DNA of 64,000 nt from Myoxocephalus aenaeus (GCA_038501785.1 JBAMJR010000073.1:2170001-2234000), one strand, 5' to 3'; counted from the first letter of the stretch, positions 40,140 to 52,615 are shown. Program-made: numbers and translations. The notes: a model not told the origin generated them from the sequence alone.

Positions 40140-40166
40140 CTGTTAGCCCTGTTAGCGCTGTTAGCT
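40140..40166. repeat. 9-bp tandem repeat, three copies
   Basis: CTGTTAGC plus one variable base, repeated three times in a row. GTTAGC-rich stretches are common in fish repeats. Confidence 0.75.
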
Positions 40167-43045
40167 GCAAGCCACTGGCTCAGCCTAAGCCACATTAAGA
40201 GCAGTGTGGAGGCAATAGATATGCTCTGTATTATGTATTGAGCACCTTTAAAATCAAGTTAATTTCTGAATTTAAACATTTTAACTATTGGCACTCACCT
40301 GTGACTATTAATCCTATCCAAAACGATTCACATGCGTAGATCAAAGTGGTTTTGGGCGTAACTGCCTCAGGTTTCTTCTCTAAACTACTTTTTAACTGAC
40401 TGGATGTTAAATTCCAAAGGTCATTATCTCTCTCTATCGCGGACTCTCTTTCCTTCCTGGCCCGTAGTCAGATAATCAGTTATATAATTGTTATTTTAAC
40501 ATTATTAAAGTGGGAGACAATCACAATCTTGTTTTAAATGCCTTAATTCAAGCCGCAAGGCAAATATCAGCATAATGATGTCACCGGTCTTGTGGTCTAC
40601 TTTTTCGAGCAAACAAGGTCATCACTTGTCCCCGGCTCTCTTTATCCTTGCTACCGAGCCCTCGGCAGATGTTTGGAGACAGGACCATTATATAAGAATC
40701 TTCCAGGTGGGCGAGTCAGTTCACATAATAAGTTTCTATTCAGATTGATTTTGGCAAGCCCATCTGGTTCCCTCTCCCAAAACACAAACTTTATTGGACA
40801 CCCTTTGTGCTGTAAAGTTAATTGCAGTTTAATCAGGGTGGAGCTGTTTACAGATCTAAAGCATTGTTGATCCATACAGTTTAACCATTTGATTGTGCAG
40901 ACTCCCTCGTTTGGCACTGACTTAGCTCAGTCATTGTGGACATGAGCTGTATAATGGGTTAGTTATGTAAGCCTAAACAATATTGACAAGTGGATGACAG
41001 TTAGTAATTAGTAATCACTCTGTGAATCCTGTGTGGATTCATGAGCGTAGCAGTTTTTGGCTGAGTAGACCAGAAATTATCCCTCATTGTTCCAATGCTG
41101 CACATCTGTTCTCTCGGATTCCTGAGAAGTGCATTGCACACAGTAGGTAGTTCAGGGGGCCTGGGAGTATGGCGCAATCCCAGCAAATATCCAAAGCCGG
41201 CCTGGCTCTGCCTGTTCGAACGCTTGAAATCTTAGCGGCCGTTAAGTTAACAGTAAAGAGCTCGGCATTAAACAGCAACACCTTAATATGTAACGGCAAG
41301 TTGGAAGAAAGAGATGGTAAAGTGTTGATTACGTCTTGAAACATCTGATCTGTTTTTATTAAACAGCAGGACTATTACAAAGTACAAAATACCTGACCTT
41401 GGCTGTAAGAAAATGCTGAACAGAAAGAAACATTGTTATTGAAATGTTTCCCATGGACTAATCAAATTAGTGTCTCAGCGGTTGTTCATTTTGGTTCTTT
41501 GTGTGCGTTGCTGCACTTTTATCCTCGCCAAAATCACCTTGAGTTTCAGACGTTCAGAGCAGAGACATTTTTGAGAAGTTAGTCCTTTGAAGTAGTGGAG
41601 TAAATAAGGAAATACAAATGATCCATTTGAGGTTAAGATTTGAATTTGGTGTCAGTGTTAGAAGTACAATTATGTGACTCTGGGTGTTTGTTCTTTCATC
41701 CTTGGAGCGAGTTTGGATCGTTATTTTCACTGAAAGAAAAATGGGTTGATTTTAATAGCATAAATATTATCTTGTTCACTTGAAAGGTATTGCAGGTATT
41801 TCAATGAATCCCTAATCTGAGTTTTTACGAATTTGAATAACCTCCATTTCCGGGATTAGTGGGTTTAAGTGTATATTTTGACCTAGTGGAGAGTAGTTAG
41901 ACCCAGAGCACTGTGGCACTAAGAGGATTGGGAAACTGCTGCTGATGTATCACAAACCCCTCATCTACTCATGGCATTCTCCTCTTCAAGCACTCAGTGC
42001 TGCATAAAAAACAAACGTGTGCACGTTTGCATGCACTATATTGTTTGATTCACAGCTATCCACAGCATGCGGCAGGCAGGGTCGCAATGTGGAAGAAGAA
42101 AGAGGAATCCTACACAGTTGAACTTTTGGATCAACACATCACCGTGAAGAATCCAATACATAAAAGCCGGTATTAGCACACAAAAAAGCACACAGGACAA
42201 GCCTAATCTCTTGACCTCCTATAAAACGGTCCATTAAGTGAGTAGGCCCAAGTTATGTTCCTCCCCTGTGTATGTCCTCTGACTATCCTCTTGCTTGCTC
42301 TCTGTCTCTCTGCCTGTAAATATTGCTAATGTGGACAATAAATGTTTCAAAGTGGATTTTTGATTCCCGGCCATCGGTCCAGCTGTTTTTGGGTGGGGAT
42401 CTTTTTCACAATGGTCTGTCTGTTTCCATGCGAGTACTCAGGCCAGATCATTTGTCAGTTTGTCAATTTGCACTTTGGTAAATGAAAATGCGGTGGCAAC
42501 AGGCAGTGCGGGAGAAAAAAACAAAAAAAAACCTAGACGCTCATTCTCACGCTTTATTTTTGTCTTTCTTTTTTTCTCTGACTTGCACTCGCACCTACGC
42601 ACAAACGCAGACAGCATCATAAGAAATGGTGAAAGCTGTGGTGGATGGAGAGTTGGAAAGACTCAGGCATATAAATCCAGTCGAGCGAGGCCAGTTGTAT
42701 GTGTGATTGATGAGATCGACTGCTGCCTTGCTGTCTGGTTTGGCCTGCGGCCCGACCAGGTTCCACATCAGAGATTACTCACTTGTGTTTAACACACTCA
42801 GCACATCCCCTCCGTGGATCCAGTCGATCCTCGCATCTATCAGCTATGCTGCAGCGTCTCAGAATGAATGTGTGCTCTTGTTAGCGAGGACAGTTTATGC
42901 ATGCTCTTTAGAAGACCATGAGCATAAACAAAACACATGTTTTATGTTCACTCCTGTAAAAGTATATCACGGGTATGAGAAGCCAAACGTTGGTTTTGTG
43001 ACTCCAACATGCCTTCACGGAATATGTCTCTTTTATGTTTGAGCA

Positions 43046-43267
43046 ATGCCTGCGGCAGTCAGAAAGTGTTTGAGCTTTCAAGAGTTAGTGGAGTCCAGGG
43101 ATGAAGAAAGAGCTCGGGCTGAGCTGGCAGCCCGTCACAGGGAGGGGACAGATTCTTTCCACTTGAAGAAGATGATGGAGCTGGCCTTCACAGGAGCTCT
43201 GCTGCTCTTTGCTGCTGCTGTGGCAACGATACAGCAACAAGTCTCCCTGCCCAGGGCTCTCTGTTAG
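43046..43267 (+). CDS. Candidate small membrane protein ORF (73 aa), unproven
   Basis: ATG at 43046 follows an in-frame TGA at 43040, and the frame stops at TAG 43265. I do not recognise the product. It has a charged N-terminal half (SFQELVESRDEERARAELAA, likely helical) and a basic LKK. A hydrophobic segment of about 20 residues (MMELAFTGALLLFAAAVATI) follows, then a short tail. The local composition is more GC-rich than the flanks. It lies inside gpc5 intron D on the same strand. No splice, promoter or poly(A) evidence was seen. It could equally be a chance frame in non-coding sequence. Confidence 0.15.
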   Translation: MPAAVRKCLSFQELVESRDEERARAELAARHREGTDSFHLKKMMELAFTGALLLFAAAVATIQQQVSLPRALC

Positions 43268-43682
43268 CTTGGCAACCAGACTTCATGAACCCAGACTCTA
43301 ACTAAAGCATAACATTACCATCATAATTAGATGCAAAGCTCATAAAGAATCCAGTGAACTGCGGCTGTTTTTCCACATTCGGTCATATTTACTCTCCCCA
43401 TGGGTTTCAGTTCCATGCAGACAGTGATTCTTGTCATGTGGAGAAATTATGGGAGCCATTTCTATTACTGGCACAAAAACATGAAAATCCCCCCTTTTCA
43501 AAGTGATTTGATGTGCATTTGTTCAAGTTTTCAGTTTGAGCTGTACTGTATATCGGCACTGGTTTCCTGAAATTGACTGCCTTTCATTCAGAAACTCCCA
43601 GTTGGATTCAATTTGAATCAACTCAATAAAAAATAAAAAAGTGTCCAGTTCTCAATGGATGAATCGACGGATCAATCTTTTT

Positions 43683-43725
43683 GTGCTGCTTGGAAGCCTG
43701 AAAGGCGTTTGCTTCCAAGCAGCAC
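43683..43725. repeat. Perfect 15-bp hairpin
   Basis: GTGCTGCTTGGAAGC (43683-43697) is exactly inverted at 43711-43725, with a 13-nt loop that itself can pair AAA with TTT. The total of 43 nt is shorter than a typical pre-miRNA. Confidence 0.7.
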
Positions 43726-44654
43726 CGCGGCAGCAGTCTTCACTATCTGTTTTCCCCTCACATCTCACACAACAGAGTCTTCCGCAGTTGGGTAGCTGTT
43801 GGAACATGCCCTGAGAAAACTGCTTATGTCACTCAAACAGTCAAACATTTAAAACAACATCTCTCTAATTTTCTCAACAAAAGCCAAAGTTCGTTCACAC
43901 GTACATGCGTTACACAAACGCTATCTGCCTCAGCCGGTGCCTGACAGGAGCAGGGTGTGGCCCAACGCCACAGCGTGTTGCTGGGATTGACTCATGGCGG
44001 TTACATGAGGTCATCTCAAATAAAGTGTCACTAACCGTTAGCAAGATAATTGACGTGCGCTAGCTTGCAGGGCAGGGGTGTGTGGCTTTGCCTTTGTTTG
44101 AAAACATTTCTCAGTATTACTCAGAGTTCGTGGGAAATGTCATCATTTATTTTCAAAAGTACAAGCACATTTTATTGATTTCATACTGATTTCATGAAGT
44201 ACAATTACAATTTAGGTCATTGGCCCACGAGCAACGGAACTAGTTAAAACCGTTGGAAAAAATACAACCATATGGCTACTTAAAACACATTTTGTTTTTG
44301 AGATTAAGAAGCAGAGTTTTACTGCATTCCTTGGTTCAAGACCAATCTTTGCAGCCTTGGTCCAGGAACACTTCTGCCTAAATACATAGTCATCCATTTT
44401 AAACAGTTTCTGTACTCCTTTAAATTATGTCCAACCTGCATTTTGCCATTGCAACCAAATGTATCATTACCATTCAGTAATTTTACCCCAAGATCTGGCA
44501 AATCTTAATGTTACATGTGATTGATTTTAGTGAACTCACAAAGTTAAGATGGGTTCGGCTTGTGTGGCCTTGGCAGAGGTGCATGTGGTCATATATTAAG
44601 TGTGTCTACACCAGTGATTCTCAACTGGTGGGTCGCGACCCACTCAGTTGCCTG

Positions 44655-44706
44655 AAAAAAAAAAAAAGCAAAAAAAAAAAAATATCTCTTTTTTTTTTTT
44701 TTTTTT
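44655..44706. repeat. A-tract/T-tract inverted repeat inside the hAT element
   Basis: A13, GC, A13, TATCTC, T18: a potential foldback of A and T runs close to the left end of the hAT element. Confidence 0.8.
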
Positions 44707-44903
44707 CATCCTGTGGTTTTATTTTGAAAGGACTTTTTTATGCAGCGGAGTGTCGTTATTTTGCCGGCTCTGGTTTCAACTGGTTTTGCACTTGTCCCTC
44801 CATGTTTTCAGCAGCGTGTGCCAGGTTGGGTCAAACCATCCTGATATGAGGGAGACTCTGGGTTTTTAGGATAATTAAATTAAACAGCCTACTGAATATA
44901 ACA

Positions 44904-45149
44904 TTGACAACTGATGGCGCTGCCTGCATGACAGGAAAAAACTCAGGGGTTGGGAGGAGAATTGAGTGCTGCTTAATTGTCTGTAAAGCACAATGTTTTT
45001 CAGTATTTACTGATGAGGTAATCACAAGAGAAGTTAATGTTGTATATATGAATACTTTTGAATTCCACTTTTGTTTAATTTATTTTGAGTTAGTGGAAAA
45101 GCTGCTCCTCAACACAGTGACGTGTTCCACAGTAAAGTGTTTGTCATAG
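44904..45149 (+). pseudogene. hAT transposase remnant
   Basis: An 81-codon frame starting MTTDGAACMTGKNSGVGRRI lies inside the 44612-45581 element. Only the first 20 or so residues look like transposase (ZBED5-type TDGA-MTGK motif). The remainder is not recognisable, and upstream transposase sequence including the BED finger is absent. Inactive. Confidence 0.5.
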
Positions 45150-46119
45150 ATTCGGTGAGTGTGTGTTCTCAGTTAAAGTCAGGTCATTTCAGTCTTTTTG
45201 AAACTACTTTTTAGTTGTTGGACTTTTTTGCTTGTGCATGAAAGCTGTTGAGTCTGTTTAAAAATAGCTGAAGATTCTGAATTGTTATATATGTTGTAAT
45301 ACCTCGTGTCCTGAAGATGCAGTTTTAGTTTTTTAATTAAAATGCAGCTAATTGAGTGTAAAAGGGAATAGTTCCCTCTCTATCATCGCCACCAGCTGGT
45401 CATTTTGGTTATTAAACTTGTTTTTGTGTTAGCATACATATTCTGTACTATCTCAGGTTCAAACTGCACCATCTTTTCATTAAATACATTGGAGAAGTTG
45501 AGAATGTTCCTTGATTTGGGTCGCGGCTTGTCATTCAGGGATGATAGTGGGTCCCGGAGCCAGACCAGTTGAGAACCACTGGTCTACACATTTCTTAATA
45601 GTTAGCATATGGTAATGAGCTGATATGTTGTCAAAATAGGATAACTGCATGTGAGCTGGTGGTGGTCAGTAATCTGTTGAGAATTGAACTTCATCTTTTC
45701 GTCGTCTACAGAGCAATATGGATTTCTCATCTCAAAGGCAACAAGGCAAAAGCTCTGTCAGCTTTGGTTGAAGGTTTTTTATTGGCTTCATCTTTGACCA
45801 TGGGAAAGGACAACAGCAGAAAAGCACTTGGCTCACTTGTCCTTTTGAATCAGTTCCCTTTTCCATGTTTTGGATGGGAATTGCTTAAGTCCAGACTCTG
45901 AAACTACTATTAGTGTCCAGTCCTAAACTTGCTCAATCTTCCAGTCGAAATCTATGTAATTAAGAACTTTCTGGAAACTGGTTGGCTGTGACATCCACTA
46001 TTAATCCACACAAACAATACATCATATCTGCTCCAGAATCAGCAGCTATGGATGGCTGAGCAGCACTGTTTATCTACAGCTACTTTTGTTTGCTGCCTGT
46101 CACTCGTACTAGAATTCTA

Positions 46120-46180
46120 CCTCTCTCTCGCTCACTCTCTCTATCTCTCTCCCCCTCTCCCTCTCTCTCCGTCCCTCCCC
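46120..46180. repeat. Polypyrimidine (TC-rich) tract
   Basis: About 61 nt of C and T with only a few purines. Confidence 0.85.
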
Positions 46181-46695
46181 GTCACACTAATACTCTGTAA
46201 ATATATGTATCCTGACACATAAATACAGTGCATGCTTACTCAGTCTCTCGGCTGATGTTTGCTTTTGCACAAAAACATTATGTACAGTATGTGAGAGAAT
46301 GGAGAGAATTTTAATCTAAAAGTAAGGAGGACTTCCTTCAGCAGACTTTTAACCATTACCACCGTCACTTTTTCCTTCAGTCTCCTCCAGGCTTTCCTTC
46401 TCATCTCCTGTTCTCTGTCCACATGTGCAATTTTACCACGACTGCCCTCAATGAGGTGATACTGTTGCACACAAAGGTTATGACTTACGATCCCGTTTCA
46501 CTAGTTTGACAGCAGTATCCCACATAATACACGTGCACAGACGCGTGCACGGACACACTTACGCAACGACTGCGACAGTTGCAGTATTCATATCCCATCC
46601 CTGGTGACCACATTTCACATTTTTACATTTCATAATCTGATTTTCTGTTTCCACATAAAACTGGAACGTGCTTCCACAGTAGCTTCTTGGTTAAG

Positions 46696-46698
<3 letters not shown>

Positions 46699-46781
<83 letters not shown>

Positions 46782-46799
46782 ACACACACACACACACAC
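46699..46799. repeat. (CA)n microsatellite
   Basis: About 101 bp of CA with one TA interruption near the end. Confidence 0.97.
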
Positions 46800-47779
46800 T
46801 TTCAGCCTTGTCTTTCTTCCAAGCTCCTTCCGAAGGTGATTGGTTTCTCCTGGCAGTACTGATTTCAGTGTGACCGGGATGCACTCAAATACATGCAGGA
46901 ATTCAGCTTGTGATGCTCTCAACCCTGCCCCATCATCCTATAACCAAAGAATGCTTTTGAAATGAAAGAGAGAGGAGAATGAGTTGGCAGGGCGAGAGAA
47001 GAACTAGAAAATATTTCATGAGTTGGGATTTTTTTCAAAGCCTTATGGGAATGACTGATTTGTCTTTGGATGTAGGGTAATATCAAAGCAAAGGCTGGCA
47101 TCTTGCTTTTTCATCTCCTCCACACTCAGCCCGGTTCACCTGGTTGCAAAACTACAAGCTCAGTCTTCCGGTCTGAGTTCAGTATTACTCCTTTTTTATT
47201 TTCCCCTTCTCTGCTTGTGTTTATCTGCCTTTCTTTCCTTCTTGTCTGTCTGTCCCTATCTGTTTGTTTTACCTGGCACGGGCAGTTGCAAACCTTAGTT
47301 AGATGTTAATCTGAAGTTGCAACACTCCCACATGCTCCCATTCCCCTCATTTTTCTTGATTTAGTTCTTGTATGGTTAGTGGATATGAAATGTCTGATTT
47401 CCGTAGCACTAAAGACTCATGGGCTCACTTTAAACCTGCCAATGATATTTATTCAGGAAGAAATGTAGTATATCATGCAATCAACTCTCTTACACTGTAC
47501 ATGTAACAGCAGAAACCGGTCCTATGGGATGATGAAGACGTTGATTAAACAGGTGAATTACAGTTCACGAGCCTATGGACATCATATGTTAAAGCACATA
47601 GTTAAGTTTTCTAAAAAGTAATGAAATAGCTATATAAGTGTACATTTCAATTCACCTGTAAAGGGGAAAAACACCTAAATTAAGAATTGCAATATGTTAT
47701 ATCCAATACTGAACAAAGTGCAATACATTTTTGTCAACATGAGCCACTCTCTTAACAGAGAAGTAAGTCTCAAACTTCT

Positions 47780-48060
47780 GGAGCTGCATCATAGACTGGG
47801 GTTGTATCCAAAAAATTAAATACTAACATGCTATTTAGTACGCAATATCAATATGTGAGATGTCAGAAACCTTAGTATGACACATATAGAACACGATTTA
47901 CATACTAAATCTGTTGAAATATTCCAGTATGCATCCACTGGACACAATGCCGGCATAAATATCCAACAATGCATTGCTGGCTATTTGATAACTTTCACAA
48001 CAAACAATGGCGGAGAGCTATGTAATGTCAAAAAGGATTCAATTTAAGTGTAGTTATGAG
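47780..48060. repeat. Dispersed repeat, probable MITE
   Basis: The segment contains TTTAGTACGCAATATCAATATG, GTCAGAAACCTTAGTATGA and ATATCCAACAATGCATTGCTGG. It resembles a dispersed teleost element with TAGTATG-rich ends that I recall. Ends and target-site duplication were not resolved, so the class is uncertain. Confidence 0.4.
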
Positions 48061-50394
48061 ATTACACTTTAATAGGCGTCATGTATTTTTTACATCAGTT
48101 CAGCTCACAAGTCATGTCCTGGTCACCATAGTTACGCATACCATAGGAGACGCTCAGAAAGTGGTGTCGTGAGTATCGTTTGTCCAAAATGATGCAAACT
48201 ATTGTTTATTCACTCAAAACTATGTTGAACGACAGTATTCATGTTGAATATAGTGCATAGTGCAGCGAATGAAAGGGAGACGGATTTTGTGAGAAGCCAC
48301 GGTTTGTTTTCTTTTCTTATACCAAATTAGCTTTATTCTATTGTAGTGGTGAAACACCAGATGTACCCCTATACTCAGAACAGCTCGCAGTGTCATCTCT
48401 CCCAATTCACTGTCTATGGCGCAGGTCCACACTTGATGACGTCACAAATTTGAGTTGAAGCACCCAAGTTTGGGGGATTTGGGTGAGAGTTGTTCATATT
48501 TGAAAATATGTTTGGACTGTCACTGTCTTAGAATAACATGGACCTAATTCCCCTTTAAGAGCTGATGTGATTATTGTATTCTGAAGCATGTTCTCTCTAT
48601 CAATAGCTGGTTCTGAAACAGCACAGCTCTATCGAATGCACCAGCGTGGTGAGAGCGAGCATTGTTGTGCATGTCAGACTGAGAGAAGGCAGAGCCATGT
48701 GAGAACGAAGACTTCTGTCCCTGGAGGGTTAAAAAGACACAAGAGATGTCTGCTTCTATTGAAATAGTCTTCACATTTAGCTGACATACATTACATTTTG
48801 TGTTTGAAAATAACTTGCACAGCTGAGCATGTGATGTATATATCCTGCTTCTACTCAAAAGAGGATTTAGAAAACTGGGGGAGAAAAAAAGCCAATTAGA
48901 GAAACACAGTCAAGGCACTCATTGAAACCCAGAGCTGGTCCTCAGTGCAGCAGCAGTCAATCAAAAAGCAGGTGGGAGAGAGAATATTAACTGCACATTA
49001 TGCATTCAACACTGTTTAAGAACTCATATTGGAATATCTATATAATAATATATATGTAGCCTCTCTCTCTTCCTTTAGCTCCGAGACAGACTTCTTCACT
49101 ATGCTGTGGGAATACCACAGTTAAGTTTCCTGTGTGTTACTTTTTTTAAAGAAATTTGAACAGAGAGAAATAACAAATAAAACACTGGCAGTTTCACAGT
49201 CAAAACAAACTGCATTGGACCGCAGCCATACAACAATTCTACAACGACCCGAGTGTGGTTTCCACAGCGACGACGCCTTAATTGATTCCTTTCTTTAATT
49301 ACCATACTTTAAGGACAGCTGGGCCAAGCAGCATTGTGTTAAACGTCCCCTCGACGGCACAGTTATTAGCTCGATACCCAAGTGGTTATCTGGTTGGTAC
49401 ACACACTGTGCTGTTCAGCAGAGCATTTCCTCCGAAACTCATTGCATATATTTAGTTGCTTTAAATAATTAAAAAAAGTTAATCGTGGTTGCCGTCCAGA
49501 ACCGAGGAAGATGTTTTCTCTCTTTTTCTGTCTATCTTCCATTATTACTCCCTTGCAGGCACGCTAAAATATTTGGATGGATGCAGTGGATAGATACTTA
49601 CATTTTAGATCACTGTATTTGTACATTAATCATTGTGATTTTTTAATATAATTCGCAAAGCGAGGCTTTTTAGTGTGTCTCCAAATCTGTCCCTAAAGCA
49701 AGGTTTTATCCTTTGTCTAACACTGATCACATTGCAGCCTCAAAACAGGCAGAGCCTGTCAACAGGTTCTTATGTGACCCAATCCATAACTATAAAATGT
49801 GCTACTGTAACCAGCATGTCATATTGTTCTCATTTATTCTTAGTAATCCTCTGGTACTTAACTGTCCATCTATGAAAACTGAGCTCTCCAGCAATTGTCA
49901 ATGGCTTTCTTTTCTCTTTTTGCGGTGAGCATAAGTAATATGTTTCCGCTGCTTCCATTAAAGGGCCCTCTCCAGTTTCATGAAGCCCAGCCTTGTGTTA
50001 TGGTTGTACGAGACTCATTTCACTGTAGCACTCGTTTCACTCACTTAGGACTGAGAGAGAGGGGGGCGCTTTCACATTAAGTAAAACTGGAATGCGTGAC
50101 TTACTGTATGTAGTAATGAGTTACAATATCAAAAGTACCCATTTTGTGTCTCCTCTTCCACTCGCTCACTTGCAGATAATGGTTATCACTGCTCTGGTAA
50201 GAATGACAGAAAGAATACACATATTCATAAGTGCTTTTCTGATGACTTTGACACCAGCTGAACTGCCACAGAATTACCACTGACAAACAGTCATACATCA
50301 ACACTGGCCAAGTTTTGTGGGATCCTCATTATTTCTACTCAGTTTAAGGCCTTGACTGTCTGGGTTCATATTCTTTCAAATATTCTCTCCAATG

Positions 50395-50715
50395 CTAGGA
50401 AGGTCTGGAGTGAAATATCTCATCAACGACTGGATGAATAGCCATGATATTTTGTACGAATATTCTTGGTTCTCAGAGGATCAATCTTGGTTGATGTTGT
50501 TGTGTTTGTTGGAAATGTCATGACAAATATTGGATGGATTGTCATGACATACAGGCACATATATGTGTGGTCCCCAGACGATGTATCCTAACTATGGTGC
50601 TCCCCTCACTTTTCATTTTGTGCAGGCCAAAAGTCGTAATTTGTCCAGAACCTTGGTTTATGCAAGCATCACAATGTCTGCATGCTGATGTTAACATTTA
50701 ATTCAAAGGAAAGTA
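50395..50715 (+). repeat. Teleost dispersed repeat, possibly a LINE 3' tail
   Basis: Landmarks in order: a GACTGGATGAATAGCCATGAT block, GGTTCTCAGAGGATCAATC, ATTGGATGGATTGTCATGAC, GGTCCCCAGACGATGTATCC, and GCATGCTGATGTTAACATTTA. The same series occurs, from memory, in a very abundant fish repeat. The partial internal repetition of the GGATGRAT..CCATGA theme suggests two overlapping copies. Confidence 0.5.
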
Positions 50716-51001
50716 TGATCTGGTTTAAGGATTGTAACTTACAGTGAGTTTTGCAATGTCAGTTTACATATATAGATCATGAAATGTTTCTTTTGGGGTG
50801 TTGAAGGCTCAGAAGACAACTGGTTAAATGTCACCTTTGCTGTCCGGTGTGTTGAGTGACAGGCAAAGTCAGATGTCAATGGAAAGGATATTAGTCATCC
50901 CATGACACCACAACCCCCACCCCCATTCCTCCCACCCACCTCTCAACAGGTCTTTAGTGGTTGTTGCCTCCATATGAAGGTTAGCTGTACCAGCATTGAT
51001 C

Positions 51002-51002
<1 letters not shown>

Positions 51003-51082
<80 letters not shown>

Positions 51083-51093
51083 CGTGCGTGCGT
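51003..51093. repeat. (TG)n with (CGTG)n tail
   Basis: About 76 bp of TG followed by four CGTG units. Confidence 0.97.
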
Positions 51094-51965
51094 ACAACCT
51101 GAAGCATGGACAAAATGAGCAAACTGTGTTGGTCTCTGTAGTTCCACATATTCTACAAATCTGGTATTCAGACCACTTTCTTACCCTCATACTCCAAAGG
51201 ATCATTTGTTGTTGAGTGACGAGAGCTTCTTGTCAGACATGTGATGGAACAAAGACCACCTTGACAGCAGGAAGGACCAGCAGGTGGTCCAATTAGTTGG
51301 CCCCATGCTGAGAGGGGCGAACATCATAAGGAGTGGTGCTTCACGCTGCAGGCCGAGAAAATCTTCATGCAAAACAGCGTTAGAGTACGTTGTGATATGG
51401 TTTCTATAGGTCCATGTGTTGATTACAGTTAAATGCAAGAGTGAAGGGAAAAGACATTATTACAATTCCCATACAAATGAACCATACACCGAAAAGGTGA
51501 CCGGTGTTACCATATTGTGTCATTTATTTGTTTTCCTGTAAACGTCAACAAGTAAAGTATAAAAACTCTTTCTCCACCTTTTAATCAGTGGTCCACTTAA
51601 AATGTGCTTGTAATTACATGCAACACGTCAACTCACAACCCAGGGCCCTCCCTGTACACCGCTCCACACTGCTCTTCTGTTCCCCCCCAGATGCTTTGGA
51701 GCATCTGCTGTGCCCTTGCTGACATTTACAGGGATTGATATGTCCGAGCAGGACACACATACATACAGAGCCATGATGTTCCACTGAGAAACACGCGACC
51801 GCTTACTGGTTGCGAGATCTATAACGTGCTCTGCAAAATGTTTTTCACGTTTGCAGTTTAGTTGTCTGTTTGACCGACACAAGACAGTGTTGTAAACATA
51901 GCAAAATTGACATTCCACATAAACCAGTGTGTGATAAACCTCCCATTGCTGTGTTTGTGATTCAG

Positions 51966-52107
51966 GATACCCAGGAGAGGTTTCCAAAACTGGGCCAGAT
52001 GGAGGCCTGGGATGAGCTGGGCAGTGGGGAAACAGAGGAGGGCAGCACCACAGACTGTGATGATGAAGATGGATGTCAAGCCTCAGGAGACGGTCAGGAC
52101 CAGACCC
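51966..52107 (+). CDS. gpc5: Glypican-5 exon E (glycosaminoglycan-bearing stalk)
   Basis: The acceptor is GATTCAG at 51965. The frame is open from GAT ACC CAG (phase 0, matching exon D) to ACC C before GTAAGT at 52108 (phase 1). The product is DTQERFPKLGQMEAWDELGS, then GETEEGSTTDCDDEDGC and QASGDGQDQT. The acidic DCDDEDGC is characteristic of GPC5, and the distance from the exon start to it matches my memory of human GPC5 exactly. This is the stalk next to the membrane, where heparan sulfate is attached. Two Ser-Gly sites are seen (GSGE and ASGD), each next to acidic residues. The Ser-Gly that precedes DCDDEDGC in the human protein is replaced by TTD here. A weaker in-frame alternative donor (GTCAGG at 52093) would also be phase 1. 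Confidence 0.94.
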
Positions 52108-52555
52108 GTAAGTAACACATGCCCACGTCTACATGCACAAACACTCACATATTCCTCTATTCATTTTGTGAAATGCGTTTCCTTCACTTGGCTCATAACA
52201 ACCCTACTATTTGTATCACCCACGTTCCACATGACGTCAACACCAATCTTTGTGGAGATGTATCATCTCTCTCTTATTATTTTAACTGTGATCTACTTTC
52301 AGTCACCGAACTTTATGCGCTGTATCACCAAGGACAGATCTGTCTCTCACTCTCTTTTCTCTATCTCAGTGAGCATTGAATTGTTTTCCACAAAGTCACT
52401 TATTCATGCACCTCCTACATGGCAAGGGAAGTGTACTTTGAAACCCATTTTCCAAGCCATCCTCGCCTACTGTATCCCCTTGAGGCTGCAGCAAAGGTTG
52501 TGGCACATGAGGTTCCTCAGATCCTGAGGAACAACAAGCCAGTTTAGTTCAGTGG

Positions 52556-52556
<1 letters not shown>

Positions 52557-52612
<56 letters not shown>
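52557..52612. repeat. (CA)n microsatellite
   Basis: Perfect CA run of about 56 bp in intron E. Confidence 0.97.

Positions 52613-52615
<3 letters not shown>

Larger units (their letters stand above)
44612..45581. mobile_element. hAT (Charlie-like) transposon, internally degraded, perfect 8-bp TSD
   Basis: The left end CAGTGATTCTCAACTGGT and the reverse complement of the right end CAGTGGTTCTCAACTGGT differ at one of 18 bases. Identical 8-bp target-site duplications GTCTACAC lie at 44604-44611 and 45582-45589. The terminus matches the hAT-Charlie type. Inside, on the plus strand near 44904-44970, the frame TTDGAACMTGKNSG resembles the conserved T-DGA-MTGK-SG block of ZBED5-like hAT transposases, from memory. 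The rest of the transposase is missing or scrambled, so the 970-bp copy is non-autonomous. Confidence 0.9.
38503..51965 (+). other. gpc5: gpc5 intron D (13.5 kb, phase 0)
   Basis: GTAGGA donor and a GTGATTCAG acceptor at 51965, with a modest pyrimidine tract. Contents: (CA)n at 39820 and 46699; a 9-bp tandem repeat (40140); a candidate small ORF with a membrane segment (43046-43267); a 15-bp hairpin (43683-43725); a hAT element with perfect TSDs (44612-45581); a polypyrimidine tract (46120-46180); dispersed-repeat-like sequence (47780-48060 and 50395-50715); and a (TG)n tract (51003). Nothing was recognised in 38510-39815, 40170-43040, 43730-44600, 45590-46115, 46800-47775, 48065-50390 or 51095-51960. 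Confidence 0.92.

Noticed and set aside
51650..51725. Cryptic acceptor TTCCCCCCCAG near 51690 as a possible extra exon before exon E
   Set aside because: No plausible donor with a matching phase. Exons D and E already align contiguously with GPC5.
51628..51987. 119-codon antisense frame overlapping exon E
   Set aside because: The acidic exon and its flank lack stops on the opposite strand by composition. No similarity was recognised.
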